Below, piece after piece: positions 26,997-35,651 of a stretch of DNA of 64,000 bases. Below the pieces are notes generated by a model that saw only the letters and a program-made list of their open reading frames with translations, did not search any database and was not told the DNA's origin. A program made the translations under genes and the position numbers. Position 1 is the stretch's first letter; every line of letters begins with the position of its first letter. Source of the stretch: Segatella hominis (GTDB taxonomy: Bacteria > Bacteroidota > Bacteroidia > Bacteroidales > Bacteroidaceae); contig NZ_SGVY01000011.1 in assembly GCF_004535825.1 (NCBI RefSeq), positions 26,329-90,328 of the forward strand. Reading direction: 5' to 3'.

Positions 26997-28373
26997 ATGG
27001 AAAAGGTATTTAGCTATATCATTAGCTTAGGTGCGAGTGTGATGATGCCAATCATCTTTACCGTCATCGGCTTGTGTATTGGCATGAAATTCGGTAAGGC
27101 ACTGAAGTCGGGACTCTTCGTAGGCGTGGGTTTCGTAGGCTTGGGTGTTGTTACTGCTTTGTTGACAACTAACTTCAATGACCCATTGAAAGCAATTTCC
27201 GACCTTTATCATCTGCAGTTAAATGTATTCGATATGGGTTGGCCTGCTGCAGCAGCAGTTGCCTATAATACTGCGGTAGGTGCCTTGATTATCCCTATCT
27301 GTCTGGGTGTCAATTTCCTGATGTTGATCACCAAGACAACCCGCACGGTCAATATTGACCTTTGGAACTACTGGCACTTTGCTTTCATCGGTGCGGTAGC
27401 TTACTTCGTGATGGGTGAAAGTTTGTTGTGGGGTTATTTCGCAGCTATCGTTTGCTACATCATTACTCTGATCTGTGCAGACTTGACTGCAGAGAAATTC
27501 CAGAAATATTATGATTTGGATGGTATCTCTATTCCTCAGCCTTTCTGCCAGAGTTTTATGCCTTTGGCTATCGGTTTCAATAAACTTCTGGATATGATTC
27601 CAGGATTCTCTAAGTTGGATATCGATGCAGAGGGTTTGAAGAAGAAGTTTGGTGTATTAGGTGAACCGTTGGTTCTCGGTGTCATCGTTGGTGCCCTGAT
27701 CGGTTGGGCTGCGCAGCTTGATATTAAGAAGATATTGTTCTTAGGTGTTACCATGGGAGCGGTGATGGAACTGATTCCGCGTATCACCTCTTTGTTTATT
27801 GAAGGTTTGAAGCCTATCTCAGAAAAGACTCAGGAATTGGTGAAGTCTAAGTTCAATGGTAAGAAGGTACATATCGGTATGAGTCCTGCTCTTGTTATCG
27901 GTCATCCTACAACATTGGTCGTATCTGTCATCTTGATTCCTGCTATCTTGGCTATCGCAGTATTCTTGCCTGGCAACCAGTTCTTGCCATTGGCATCTTT
28001 GGCAGGTATGTTCTACCTCTTCCCAATGATATTGCCTTTTACCAAAGGTAATGTAGTAAAGACCCTTATTATCGGTCTCTTTGCTCTGGTAATCGGTCTT
28101 TATTTTGTAACCGATATGGCTCCTGACTTTACTTTGGCTGCCAATCAGGTATATGCAGCTACAGGTGATAATGCAGCTCACATTCCTGCTGGTTTCTCTG
28201 GTGGTGCTCTCGACTTTGCCTCATCTCTCTTCGGATGGATTATCTATAGAGGTGTGAAACTTTCATACATCGGTATGGGTGTACTCACAGTCATCACTGT
28301 AGCTTTGATGATTATCAACCGTCAGCGCATCGTGAAAGAAGAGAAGAAGGCTGCTGAGGATTTGCAGAAATAA
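26997..28373 (+). CDS. Galactitol-type PTS permease subunit IIC
   Basis: This 458-residue membrane protein has 10-12 hydrophobic segments and the features of galactitol-family IIC permeases: MGWPAAAAVAYNTAVGALIIP (about 80-100, a stretch often conserved in this family), LWNYWHFAFIGA (near 122) and AQLDIKKILFLGVTMGAVMELIPR (240-263). In the classical system the sugar is phosphorylated during uptake by IIA and IIB subunits, with EI and HPr. None of these is encoded in the window, so this may act as an orphan transporter or couple to proteins elsewhere. It precedes kduI by 54 bases, which points to a hexuronate or related acid as substrate. Confidence 0.85.
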   Translation: MEKVFSYIISLGASVMMPIIFTVIGLCIGMKFGKALKSGLFVGVGFVGLGVVTALLTTNFNDPLKAISDLYHLQLNVFDMGWPAAAAVAYNTAVGALIIPICLGVNFLMLITKTTRTVNIDLWNYWHFAFIGAVAYFVMGESLLWGYFAAIVCYIITLICADLTAEKFQKYYDLDGISIPQPFCQSFMPLAIGFNKLLDMIPGFSKLDIDAEGLKKKFGVLGEPLVLGVIVGALIGWAAQLDIKKILFLGVTMGAVMELIPRITSLFIEGLKPISEKTQELVKSKFNGKKVHIGMSPALVIGHPTTLVVSVILIPAILAIAVFLPGNQFLPLASLAGMFYLFPMILPFTKGNVVKTLIIGLFALVIGLYFVTDMAPDFTLAANQVYAATGDNAAHIPAGFSGGALDFASSLFGWIIYRGVKLSYIGMGVLTVITVALMIINRQRIVKEEKKAAEDLQK

Positions 28374-28427
28374 ACAGAAAGATAGAAATAATTCTGAAAA
28401 ATAAAAAATAATATAAAGATTTTAGTA

Positions 28428-29390
28428 ATGAAGAAGGTATTATTATCATTTGCAATGTTGCTCGTTGCTGGTGCTGGTTTTGCACAGTGCTGCAAGAGTG
28501 CTTATGAAGTGAAGGCAGAAAATGCTTACACTAATTACAATGTTCGTTATGCAAGCAACCCAATGGATGCAAAGCATTACACAACAGACCGTCTTCGTGG
28601 TGAATATGCCATTGAGAAGGTTTTTGCTCCAGGTGAGGTAAACTGGACTTACACAATGTTTGACCGTTTTCTGATTGGTGGTGCGCAGCCAACAACAGCT
28701 CCTTTGAAGTTGACTTCTATCGCTCCTCTTTATACAGACAAGCCAAACGATCAGAAGAACCTGCTCGATAACCGTGAGTTGGGTATCATCAATATCGGTG
28801 GTGAGGGTACTGTTACTGTAGATGGCAAGAAATATACGCTCGGTTTCCAGGAGGCTCTCTATGTAGGTCGTGGCGCCAAGAATATTGAAGTAGCCAGCAA
28901 GGATGCCAATAAGCCAGCTAAGTTCTATATGAACAGTGCTTGCGCACATCAGACCTTCCCTACTAAGAAGGTAACATTGAAGGATGCTAACAACATCAAG
29001 GCAGGTAGCTTGAAGGAAAGTAATGACCGCGTTATCCATCAGTTGATTATCGATGGTGTTGCTGGTGTACGTACATGCCAGTTGCAGATGGGTGTAACTG
29101 AGTTGAAAGAGGGTTCTGTATGGAACACCATGCCAGCTCATACTCACCTCCGTCGTATGGAGACATATCTCTATTACAATGTGCCAGAGGGTCAGAAGAT
29201 TCTCCATGTAATGGGTGAACCACAGGAGACTCGTCCTATCTGGTTGAACAACGAGCAGGCTGTGATTGCGCCAGAGTGGTCTATTCACTGCGCAGCTGGT
29301 ACAAGCAACTATACCTTTATCTGGGGTATGGCTGGTGAGAACCTGATCTATAATGATATGCAGGTAGTTAAAATTCCTGAGATGAAATAA
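28428..29390 (+). CDS. kduI: 5-keto-4-deoxyuronate isomerase with signal peptide
   Basis: KduI converts 5-keto-4-deoxyuronate, the product of unsaturated uronides, to 2,5-diketo-3-deoxygluconate. The cupin metal site is intact: [11 protein letters not shown] (about 237-247) gives His, His and Glu, and [22 protein letters not shown] gives the last His. The protein is 320 residues, about 40 more than the usual 280. The extra part includes a clear signal peptide ([20 protein letters not shown]), so this copy is probably exported to the periplasm. The usual enzyme is cytoplasmic. It lies between the PTS IIC and the hexuronate transporter. Confidence 0.9.
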   Translation: MKKVLLSFAMLLVAGAGFAQCCKSAYEVKAENAYTNYNVRYASNPMDAKHYTTDRLRGEYAIEKVFAPGEVNWTYTMFDRFLIGGAQPTTAPLKLTSIAPLYTDKPNDQKNLLDNRELGIINIGGEGTVTVDGKKYTLGFQEALYVGRGAKNIEVASKDANKPAKFYMNSACAHQTFPTKKVTLKDANNIKAGSLKESNDRVIHQLIIDGVAGVRTCQLQMGVTELKEGSVWNTMPAHTHLRRMETYLYYNVPEGQKILHVMGEPQETRPIWLNNEQAVIAPEWSIHCAAGTSNYTFIWGMAGENLIYNDMQVVKIPEMK

Positions 29391-29399
29391 TATGAAAAT

Positions 29400-29438
29400 A
29401 ATCCTCTTGTGGGCATCATTTGTCCACAAGAGATTTTT
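29400..29438 (+). terminator. Hairpin between kduI and exuT-like gene
   Basis: TCCTCTTGTGG pairs with CCACAAGAGA and is followed by TTTTT. It lies inside the predicted operon, so it may reduce expression of the downstream transporter gene relative to kduI. Confidence 0.65.
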
Positions 29439-29482
29439 CGTTCTCATTTAAATGCTAATTTTAAACAGACTCTATAATAAGT

Positions 29483-30946
29483 ATGAACGCTATTAAAACA
29501 AGTAAGATGTCCAACTTCCGCTGGGTCATCTGTGCGTTGCTTTTCTTGGCAACTACCGTGAATTACATGGACCGTCAGGTCTTGTCATTAACATGGAAAG
29601 ATTTTATCGCTCCAGAGTTCCACTGGACTGATGATGACTATGGTACGATTACCGGTCTCTTCTCCATTTTCTATGCCATTGCAAATCTTTTTGCAGGTAA
29701 GTTTGTGGATTGGATGGGTACTAAGAAAGGTTACCTCATCGCCATCTTCGTATGGTCAGCAGGTGCTGTGATGCATGCAGGTTGCGGTTGGGTAGCTATG
29801 CAGGTAGAAGGCTATGATTCTATTGAAGCTTTGCGCCTGGTTCAGGCTGGTAGTGATGCAGCAGTTGCTATTGCCACTATCAGTGTATGGCTTTTCCTTT
29901 CCTGCCGTTTGATTCTTGCCGTTGGTGAGGCTGGTAACTTCCCTGCAGCTATCAAGGTAACAGCAGAGTATTTTCCAAAGAAGGACCGTGCTTTCTCTAC
30001 AGCCATTTTCAATAGTGGTGCTTCTGTAGGTGCATTGGCAGCTCCAGCTACTATTCCTCTCTTGGCTCGCGCCATGGGTTGGGAGTGGGCTTTCATCATT
30101 ATCGGTGTGCTCGGTTATGTCTGGATGGGTCTTTGGGTATGGCTTTATGACAAACCTGCCAAGAGCAAGTATGTCAATCACTCAGAGCTTACTTATATCA
30201 ATCAGGATGAGGAAGCTGAGCAGGTTGAGGCTGAAAAGACTGCAGATAATGAGGAAGAAGAGAAGACTATCGGTTTCTTGAAGTGCTTTACCTTCCGTCA
30301 GACTTGGTCTTTTATCACAGGTAAGTTCTTGACTGATGGTGTATGGTGGTTCTTCCTTTTCTGGGCTCCAGCTTATTTCTCAGATCAGTATGGTTATTCT
30401 TCTGACTCAAGCATGGGTATTGCTTTGATTTTCACCCTTTATGCGATTGTTACCATCTTGAGTATCGGTGGTGGTTATCTGCCAACTTACTTTGTTGATA
30501 AGAAGGGTATGAATCCTTATATCGGCCGTATGCGTGCGATGTTGATCTTTGCATGTTTCCCATTGTTGGGTCTGATAGCACAGCCTATGGGTGAGTATAG
30601 TGCATGGTGGCCTGCTATCATTATCGGTCTTTTAGGTGCTGGTCATCAGGCATGGTCTGCCAACCTTTATTCAACCATTGGTGATATGTTCCCAAAATCT
30701 ACCGTTGCAACGATCACTGGTATTGGTGCTATGGCAGGTGGTGTAGGTTCTTTCCTCATCAATAAGGGTTCCGGTATGCTCTTTACCTATGCAGAAGGTC
30801 AGGGTGCTGCCTTTACTTTCATGGGCTTTGATGGCAAGCCGGCTGGTTATATGATTATCTTCTGCATCTGTGCAGTGGCTTATCTCGTTGGTTGGTGTAT
30901 CATGAAGGCATTGGTACCAAAGTACAAGCCAATCGTCGTTGACTAA
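29483..30946 (+). CDS. exuT: MFS hexuronate transporter (ExuT-like)
   Basis: This 487-residue protein has the twelve-helix plan of the major facilitator superfamily and the motifs of the anion:cation symporter branch that imports hexuronates: NYMDRQVLSLTW (about 28-39), the conserved loop GKFVDWMGTKKGY (about 72-84), VGEAGNFPAAIKVTAEYFP (about 150-168) and WWFFLFWAPAYFSDQYG. A long charged loop (about 240-268, EEAEQVEAEKTADNEEEEK) separates the halves. It probably takes up galacturonate or glucuronate with protons. A second Met at residue 9 is an alternative start. Confidence 0.88.
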   Translation: MNAIKTSKMSNFRWVICALLFLATTVNYMDRQVLSLTWKDFIAPEFHWTDDDYGTITGLFSIFYAIANLFAGKFVDWMGTKKGYLIAIFVWSAGAVMHAGCGWVAMQVEGYDSIEALRLVQAGSDAAVAIATISVWLFLSCRLILAVGEAGNFPAAIKVTAEYFPKKDRAFSTAIFNSGASVGALAAPATIPLLARAMGWEWAFIIIGVLGYVWMGLWVWLYDKPAKSKYVNHSELTYINQDEEAEQVEAEKTADNEEEEKTIGFLKCFTFRQTWSFITGKFLTDGVWWFFLFWAPAYFSDQYGYSSDSSMGIALIFTLYAIVTILSIGGGYLPTYFVDKKGMNPYIGRMRAMLIFACFPLLGLIAQPMGEYSAWWPAIIIGLLGAGHQAWSANLYSTIGDMFPKSTVATITGIGAMAGGVGSFLINKGSGMLFTYAEGQGAAFTFMGFDGKPAGYMIIFCICAVAYLVGWCIMKALVPKYKPIVVD

Positions 30947-30974
30947 TTAGAGAAAGATATCAAGTAAAAATAAT

Positions 30975-31014
30975 AATCCCTGCTAAGGAAATGATTTTTC
31001 CTTAACAGGGATTT
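30975..31014 (+). terminator. Terminator of the uronate operon
   Basis: AATCCCTGCTAAGGAAA pairs with TTTCCTTAACAGGGATT (one mismatch), followed by T-rich sequence. Confidence 0.8.
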
Positions 31015-31083
31015 CTGTTTATGGGTTAAAATCATGCTCTGCTTAAAGGGGATATTTCTTCCGCTTGGGCAGGCATTTTTTTT

Positions 31084-31121
31084 TTGCGTGGGCAAGGACG
31101 AATTTTTCCCTGCCTACGCAA
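31084..31121. repeat. Inverted repeat downstream of nitroreductase gene
   Basis: TTGCGTGGGCAAGGA pairs imperfectly with TCCCTGCCTACGCAA across a short loop and is flanked by a run of T residues and a run of A residues. It may be an intergenic repeat or a weak bidirectional terminator. No gene is seen in 31021-31196. Confidence 0.45.
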
Positions 31122-31196
31122 AAATGAAAGTGGGTGTCTGTCTTTTTTCTCATGAAGACAGGCAACATCTTGCGAATTATGAGCCGAGTGTGGCTT

Positions 31197-31937
31197 TTAT
31201 TTTACAAAACCTTGCTGCTTGAGCGCATCCATAAAACCAATGCTCATGGCCTCACAATCTTTTTTCGTATAACGGATGTCTGTGAAAACCTGGGCGAGGG
31301 TTTCTACGTTGTTGATTCTTACAAATTCCTTGTTTTCTTCCAAGGATTCCTTTTCTGCATAGAAATCATCTATCTTCTCTGGGGTATAATCGCTGTATGA
31401 TTCCTGATGAATGATACTACGCAATGGGAGTCTATCGCTCTTGGCAGGATGCTCGTCAGGCCATCCCAAGGTAATGGTGGCTACTGGCATTACGAGCTTT
31501 GGTAATTTCAAGGTGTCGATAATCATCTTAGGCATATAGATAGTTGTGCCCAAGAAACAGGTGCCTAATCCTTCTTCTTCGGCTAAGTTACAGAATGTTT
31601 GTGTGAAAAGCAAAGCATCTGTAGCCGCATTCATGAATGATAGGATATTGTCATAACCAGGGGTGCCCTTGCGGTTCTCTGCCCAGATGGTTGTACGTCG
31701 GTAATCTGCGCAGATGGTAAGTACAACAGATGCATCTGTCACCATAGGTTGGTTGAAATGTGCTGGAGCAAGTGCTTTTTTACCTTCTTCACTTCTGGTA
31801 ACGACGACACTATAGAGCTGGAGATTGCCCATCGTAGGGGTACGCTCTGCTTCTTCTATCAGCCGATTCAGTAATTCATCGCTTACTTCACGGTTGGAAT
31901 ATTTGCGAATGGTTGTTCTGTTTTTAATTGATTCCAT
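31197..31937 (-). CDS. Nitroreductase-family FMN oxidoreductase
   Basis: This 246-residue protein has the FMN-binding pattern of the NfsA-like nitroreductases: RTTIRKYSNREV near residues 6-17, TPTMGNLQLYSVVVT (about 34-48), EEGLGTCFLGT (about 120-130) and MPVATITLGWPDE (about 151-163). Such enzymes reduce nitro groups, quinones or flavins with NAD(P)H. The physiological substrate cannot be told. It is divergent from the gene at 32111. Confidence 0.88.
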   Translation of the reverse strand: MESIKNRTTIRKYSNREVSDELLNRLIEEAERTPTMGNLQLYSVVVTRSEEGKKALAPAHFNQPMVTDASVVLTICADYRRTTIWAENRKGTPGYDNILSFMNAATDALLFTQTFCNLAEEEGLGTCFLGTTIYMPKMIIDTLKLPKLVMPVATITLGWPDEHPAKSDRLPLRSIIHQESYSDYTPEKIDDFYAEKESLEENKEFVRINNVETLAQVFTDIRYTKKDCEAMSIGFMDALKQQGFVK

Positions 31938-31986
31938 ATTCTTTATTTTTGATGTTTCTTGATATCGTTTTCTCCTTATTCTATTG

Positions 31987-31994
31987 CAAAGGTA
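31987..31994 (-). promoter_or_regulatory. -7 element of nitroreductase gene
   Basis: TACCTTTG on the minus strand, 50 bases upstream of the start codon. Confidence 0.5.
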
Positions 31995-32079
31995 AATAAA
32001 GTTTTCTAAAAAGTGGCATATACTGCTATCTTTTTAAGAAATATCTCCAAAAACCTTTCATCATTTAGAATAAAAAGTT

Positions 32080-32087
32080 TAATTTTG
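32080..32087 (+). promoter_or_regulatory. -7 element of the RNR-like/folB operon
   Basis: TAATTTTG followed by C, 24 bases upstream of the start codon. The -33 region is weak. Confidence 0.5.
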
Positions 32088-32110
32088 CACCAAATTATTA
32101 AACGTTTAAT

Positions 32111-32788
32111 ATGATTGATACAGAAAATATGACTTTTGAAGAGGCTCGTCTTGCACTCGTGGATGATTTGAAGAGTAGTTTGGAGAACCTGCGCAACCGT
32201 TTTGCAGACCAGCAAGTTGATTGGGGTAAGCTGCAAGACAGTTTGCATAAGGTAGTCGGAGATTCTGTCAATATTCGGAATATGCAACCGGATGTGGTTG
32301 AGGTGCGACCAAGAGAATTGGAATGTGATGTTGTCCGTTTCCAGAATAATAAGGAGAAATGGGTGGCATTGGTGGGTTTGCTTAATGGTCATCCTTACGA
32401 GATATTCACTGGTTTGCAAGATGATGAGGAAGGCATCATGTTACCAAAATCTGTCACCAAAGGTAAAATCGTGAAGACAGTTCTCAGTGAGGGAGCCAAG
32501 AGATATGATTTTCAGTTTGTCAACAAGCGTGGTTATAAGATAACCGTGGAGGGATTGAGCGAAAAGTTTAATCCGGAGTATTGGAATTATGCCAAGTTGA
32601 TTTCAGGTGTGTTGCGCTATCGTATGCCTATCAAGCATGTTATCAAACTGGTTAGTCAGTTGCAGCTCACTTCTGAGAGTATCAATACCTGGAAGGTGGG
32701 TGTAGAACGTGCCTTGAAAAATTACTTGAAGGATGATGAACTGCTAACTTCTTGTAGTGATGAACAGCATGATGGAGGAGAACAATGA
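32111..32788 (+). CDS. Orphan protein resembling the C-terminal domain of class II ribonucleotide reductase
   Basis: This 225-residue protein has, from about residue 62, segments I recognise from the C-terminal region of adenosylcobalamin-dependent ribonucleotide reductases (TSCPD-like region): RPRELECDVVRF, LLNGHPYEIFTGLQDDEEGI, LPKSVTKGKIVK, GLSEKFNPEYWNYAKLISGVLR and SINTWKVGVERALKNYL. The catalytic barrel with its Cys residues is absent, and so is the C-terminal redox cysteine pair. The N-terminal 55 residues are helical and unrelated. It cannot be a reductase by itself. It could be a regulator or nucleotide-binding protein derived from one. It overlaps folB by four bases. Confidence 0.7.
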   Translation: MIDTENMTFEEARLALVDDLKSSLENLRNRFADQQVDWGKLQDSLHKVVGDSVNIRNMQPDVVEVRPRELECDVVRFQNNKEKWVALVGLLNGHPYEIFTGLQDDEEGIMLPKSVTKGKIVKTVLSEGAKRYDFQFVNKRGYKITVEGLSEKFNPEYWNYAKLISGVLRYRMPIKHVIKLVSQLQLTSESINTWKVGVERALKNYLKDDELLTSCSDEQHDGGEQ

Positions 32789-33168
32789 TGAATTTACGTC
32801 AGAGCTATATCCTTTTGCAAGACTTGAAGTTTCATGCCTTTCATGGTGTTTTGCCACAGGAAAAAAAAACGGGTAATGATTATCTTGTAAGTTTACGTAT
32901 CAAATATGATGTTACGAATGCATTGACGAGTGATGATGTCAATGATACCTTGAACTATGCAGAGGTTTATCAGTTGGTTTCCCAGGAGATGTCTGTTCCT
33001 TCTCAATTGATAGAAAGAGTAGGAGGCAGAATTGGTGATCGTCTTTTTCGCCGTTTCCCAACTATAGAAGAAATTCATCTGAAAATCATCAAGCAGAATC
33101 CACCTATGGGAGCCGATTGTGAAGGAGCTGGTGTGGAATTTCTGTTTGAGCGTTCACTTAATAAATAA
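32785..33168 (+). CDS. folB: Dihydroneopterin aldolase
   Basis: This 127-residue protein has the usual FolB length and motifs: FHAFHGVLPQEKKTGNDYLV (about 15-34, with the catalytic Glu) and the later LNYAEVYQLV and IKQNPPMG (about 105-112, with the catalytic Lys region). It splits dihydroneopterin to 6-hydroxymethyl-dihydropterin and glycolaldehyde in folate synthesis. Its ATG overlaps the stop of the preceding gene, implying translational coupling. Confidence 0.93.
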   Translation: MMNLRQSYILLQDLKFHAFHGVLPQEKKTGNDYLVSLRIKYDVTNALTSDDVNDTLNYAEVYQLVSQEMSVPSQLIERVGGRIGDRLFRRFPTIEEIHLKIIKQNPPMGADCEGAGVEFLFERSLNK

Positions 33169-33186
33169 TAAAACTTTGTTGCATAT

Positions 33187-33218
33187 TTTGGTTTTCTGCC
33201 ATTAAATGCTTAATTTTG
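33187..33218 (+). promoter_or_regulatory. Promoter of amidase-mlaD operon
   Basis: TTTG (33187-33190) and TAATTTTG (33211-33218) are 20 bases apart, 20 bases upstream of the start codon. Confidence 0.7.
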
Positions 33219-33237
33219 CACAATCATAATAAATAGT

Positions 33238-34413
33238 ATGTTGAAGAAGATCGTTCTTTTGCTGGTTGTATTCTTTATGTTGGTGGCATATTCTTTTGCT
33301 GCCAATGATAGATTTACGCTTGTTATTGACCCTGGTCATGGTGGTCATGATGCAGGTGCCATGGGTGCCAGATCCAAAGAAAAAGATATAAACCTACGGG
33401 TGGCATTGGCTTTTGGTAAGTATGTAGAACGTAATATGCCAGATGTGCGTGTCATTTATACCCGAAAGACTGATGTGTTCATTCCGTTGAAGGAAAGAGC
33501 AAATATTGCCAATAAGGCTGGTGCTGACCTGTTTATTTCAGTTCATACCAATGCCTTGCCTGGTGGTAAGATAGCCAGAGGTTTTGAAACCTATTCCTTG
33601 GGTATGCACCGTGCCAAGGATAATCTGGATGTGGCTATGCGAGAGAACTCTGTCATCTCCATGGAGAAGGGATATCAGCAGACTTATCAGGGATTTGACC
33701 CGAAGTCTTCTGAAAGCTATATTATCTTTGAATTCATTCAAGGTAAGAATATGGAGCGCAGTGTTGAGATTGCCCGCTCCATTCAAAAGTGTGTTTGCAA
33801 CGAGGCCAACCGCCCGAATAAAGGAGTTCACCAAGCAGGATTCCTGGTTCTTCGCGAGACCTCTATGCCAAGCTGTTTGATAGAGTTAGGCTTTATCACC
33901 ACCCCTGATGAGGAGGAACTGCTCAACAATGAATCGCGCGTGGATGATGTGGCTAAGGCTATCTTCCACGGTTTCGAACAATATAAGAACAAGTATGATA
34001 GAAGAGTTTCTGTGCCTTATCGTGCGGCATCATCTGCAGACGACAGTGAAATGCCAAAGATTGTGCCAGATACCTATCAGCGCGAGGAAACCAAGCGACA
34101 ATCGCAGGCAAGGGATACTTCCGTTGGAGAGAAAGACGCTCATGCCCCAATCTTCAAAGTACAGATTTTAGTGAGCAACTGTGTGCTTCGAGCAGGTGAT
34201 GCGCATTTCAAAGGAGAAACAGGTTATGCAAGTTATCAGGAGGGTGGTATGGTGAAATACACGATGGGCTCTTCTGCTAATTATAATGAGATCTTCCGAC
34301 TTCGTAAATCCTTGTTGGATAAGTTTCCTGAGGCATTTATCATCGCCTTTAAGGATGGACAGAAGTACGATGTGAATCAGGCAATTCGAGAATTTAAACA
34401 GAATAAAAAATAA
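33238..34413 (+). CDS. N-acetylmuramoyl-L-alanine amidase, exported
   Basis: This 391-residue protein has a signal peptide ending SFAA (about residue 22). The Amidase_3 catalytic domain (about 28-245) shows the zinc motif VIDPGHGGHDAGAMG (about 31-45), SVHTNALPG (about 100-108) and the catalytic Glu region LIELGFITTPDEE (about 216-228). It cleaves the bond between N-acetylmuramic acid and L-alanine in peptidoglycan. The C-terminal 100 residues (PIFKVQILVSN...) look like a SPOR-type peptidoglycan-binding domain (alpha/beta, ending FIIAFKDGQ). It is followed seven bases later by the MCE gene, a pairing that fits an envelope operon. Confidence 0.93.
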   Translation: MLKKIVLLLVVFFMLVAYSFAANDRFTLVIDPGHGGHDAGAMGARSKEKDINLRVALAFGKYVERNMPDVRVIYTRKTDVFIPLKERANIANKAGADLFISVHTNALPGGKIARGFETYSLGMHRAKDNLDVAMRENSVISMEKGYQQTYQGFDPKSSESYIIFEFIQGKNMERSVEIARSIQKCVCNEANRPNKGVHQAGFLVLRETSMPSCLIELGFITTPDEEELLNNESRVDDVAKAIFHGFEQYKNKYDRRVSVPYRAASSADDSEMPKIVPDTYQREETKRQSQARDTSVGEKDAHAPIFKVQILVSNCVLRAGDAHFKGETGYASYQEGGMVKYTMGSSANYNEIFRLRKSLLDKFPEAFIIAFKDGQKYDVNQAIREFKQNKK

Positions 34414-34419
34414 AGGAGA

Positions 34420-35319
34420 ATGAAAATTACCAAGGAAATAAAAATAGCTCTTGTGGCTATTGTAGGTATTTTGATTATGTACTTCGGAATTAATTTTCTG
34501 AAGGGAATCAATCTGTTTTCTTCCAATAACTATTATTATATGACGTTTTCCGACATCCAGGGACTGGGTGCTTCAACGCCAATTTATGCTGATGGTTATA
34601 AGGTAGGAACTGTTGATGCTGTGGATTTTGACTATACTCAGTCTGGGCCTATCAAGGTAAAGGCTGATATTGATAAAAATCTGCGCATTCCAAAGGGAAG
34701 TCAGGCTGAAATTGTGAAAGACCTGATGGGTAATTTGCAAGTGAATATCTTGTTGGCTAATAATCCTCGTGAACGTATTGAGGCTGGTGGCATTATACCT
34801 GGAGCTGTCAATGAGGGCGCTTTGGGCAAGGTCTCGGCTATGGTTCCTACTATCGAGAAGATGCTCCCTAAACTGGATTCTATCTTGGGTAGCTTGAATG
34901 CGCTCTTGGCAGATCCTGCATTGGCTGCTTCTTTGCATAATGTGCAAACCATTACGGGCAATCTTACGGTTTCTACCCGTGAGTTGAATACGTTGATGGC
35001 AGGTCTCAACAAGCAGGTTCCTGGTATGATCAATCGTGCCAATGGCGTTTTGGATAATACGAATAAGCTGACTTCCAATCTGGCATCTTTGGATGTACAG
35101 GGTACGCTGGATCGTGTCAACAAGACATTGGAGAATACACAGGCATTTACTGAAAAGTTGAACAGCAACAAGGGTACTCTCGGCTTGTTGATGAATGATA
35201 CCCAACTTTATGATAATATGAATTCGACCATGCGCCATGCTGATTCTTTAGTTATCGATTTGAAACAGCATCCTAAGCGCTATGTTCACTTCTCTGTTTT
35301 TGGTAAAAAAGACAAGTAA
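34420..35319 (+). CDS. MlaD/MCE-family membrane protein
   Basis: This 299-residue protein has one N-terminal membrane helix (about 8-26) and a single MCE domain (about 35-110: FSDIQGLGASTPIYADGYKVGTVDAVDFD). The rest is helical and low in complexity (about 120-280). This is the usual plan of MlaD-like proteins, which bind lipid in the periplasm as part of an ABC-type system that carries phospholipid between the membranes. The ATPase and permease subunits (MlaE, MlaF) are not encoded in the window. Confidence 0.88.
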   Translation: MKITKEIKIALVAIVGILIMYFGINFLKGINLFSSNNYYYMTFSDIQGLGASTPIYADGYKVGTVDAVDFDYTQSGPIKVKADIDKNLRIPKGSQAEIVKDLMGNLQVNILLANNPRERIEAGGIIPGAVNEGALGKVSAMVPTIEKMLPKLDSILGSLNALLADPALAASLHNVQTITGNLTVSTRELNTLMAGLNKQVPGMINRANGVLDNTNKLTSNLASLDVQGTLDRVNKTLENTQAFTEKLNSNKGTLGLLMNDTQLYDNMNSTMRHADSLVIDLKQHPKRYVHFSVFGKKDK

Positions 35320-35394
35320 TAGAGGCGAATGTCTTTAAAAAGCCGCCTGTGCTTAAATAAAAATAGTCTAAATAAGTGGATACAATGTTTCACG

Positions 35395-35441
35395 CCCTCG
35401 AAATAACTTTCGAACTGATTGTTTGTGAGTTATTTCGAGGG
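35395..35441 (+). terminator. Hairpin downstream of the mlaD-like gene
   Basis: CCCTCGAAATAACT pairs perfectly with AGTTATTTCGAGGG across a 19-base loop. It is followed by TGTTACGATTTTG rather than a clean T tract, so it may terminate weakly or stabilise the transcript. Confidence 0.5.
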
Positions 35442-35546
35442 TGTTACGATTTTGTTTCACTCTTTTTCTATTCTTTTCTTTGAAAAGCTTCTAAGTTATT
35501 CTACATCAGATAGTTAACCCTAAAAATAGGTCAAAGAACTGAAAAT

Positions 35547-35555
35547 TGTGGATAA
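35547..35555 (-). promoter_or_regulatory. DnaA box
   Basis: TGTGGATAA on the plus strand is the exact complement of the consensus TTATCCACA. It lies 170 bases upstream of dnaA and 65 bases before its -33 element. A role in feedback control of dnaA is plausible. Confidence 0.6.
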
Positions 35556-35619
35556 CTTAATTAAGTGTCTGATAATTAAGAGGTTATAAGACTATATTAA
35601 AATAAATTAAATTATCAGA

Positions 35620-35651
35620 TTTGGTGGTCTGCGTTTTATTTTATAATTTTG
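35620..35651 (+). promoter_or_regulatory. Promoter of dnaA
   Basis: TTTG (35620-35623) and TAATTTTG (35644-35651) are separated by 20 bases, with a 69-base leader. Confidence 0.7.

Noticed and set aside
31034-31222. Short frame of 62 codons in the spacer after the uronate operon.
   Set aside because: Low complexity (runs of Phe from a T tract), overlaps an inverted repeat and the end of the nitroreductase gene; no homology pattern seen.
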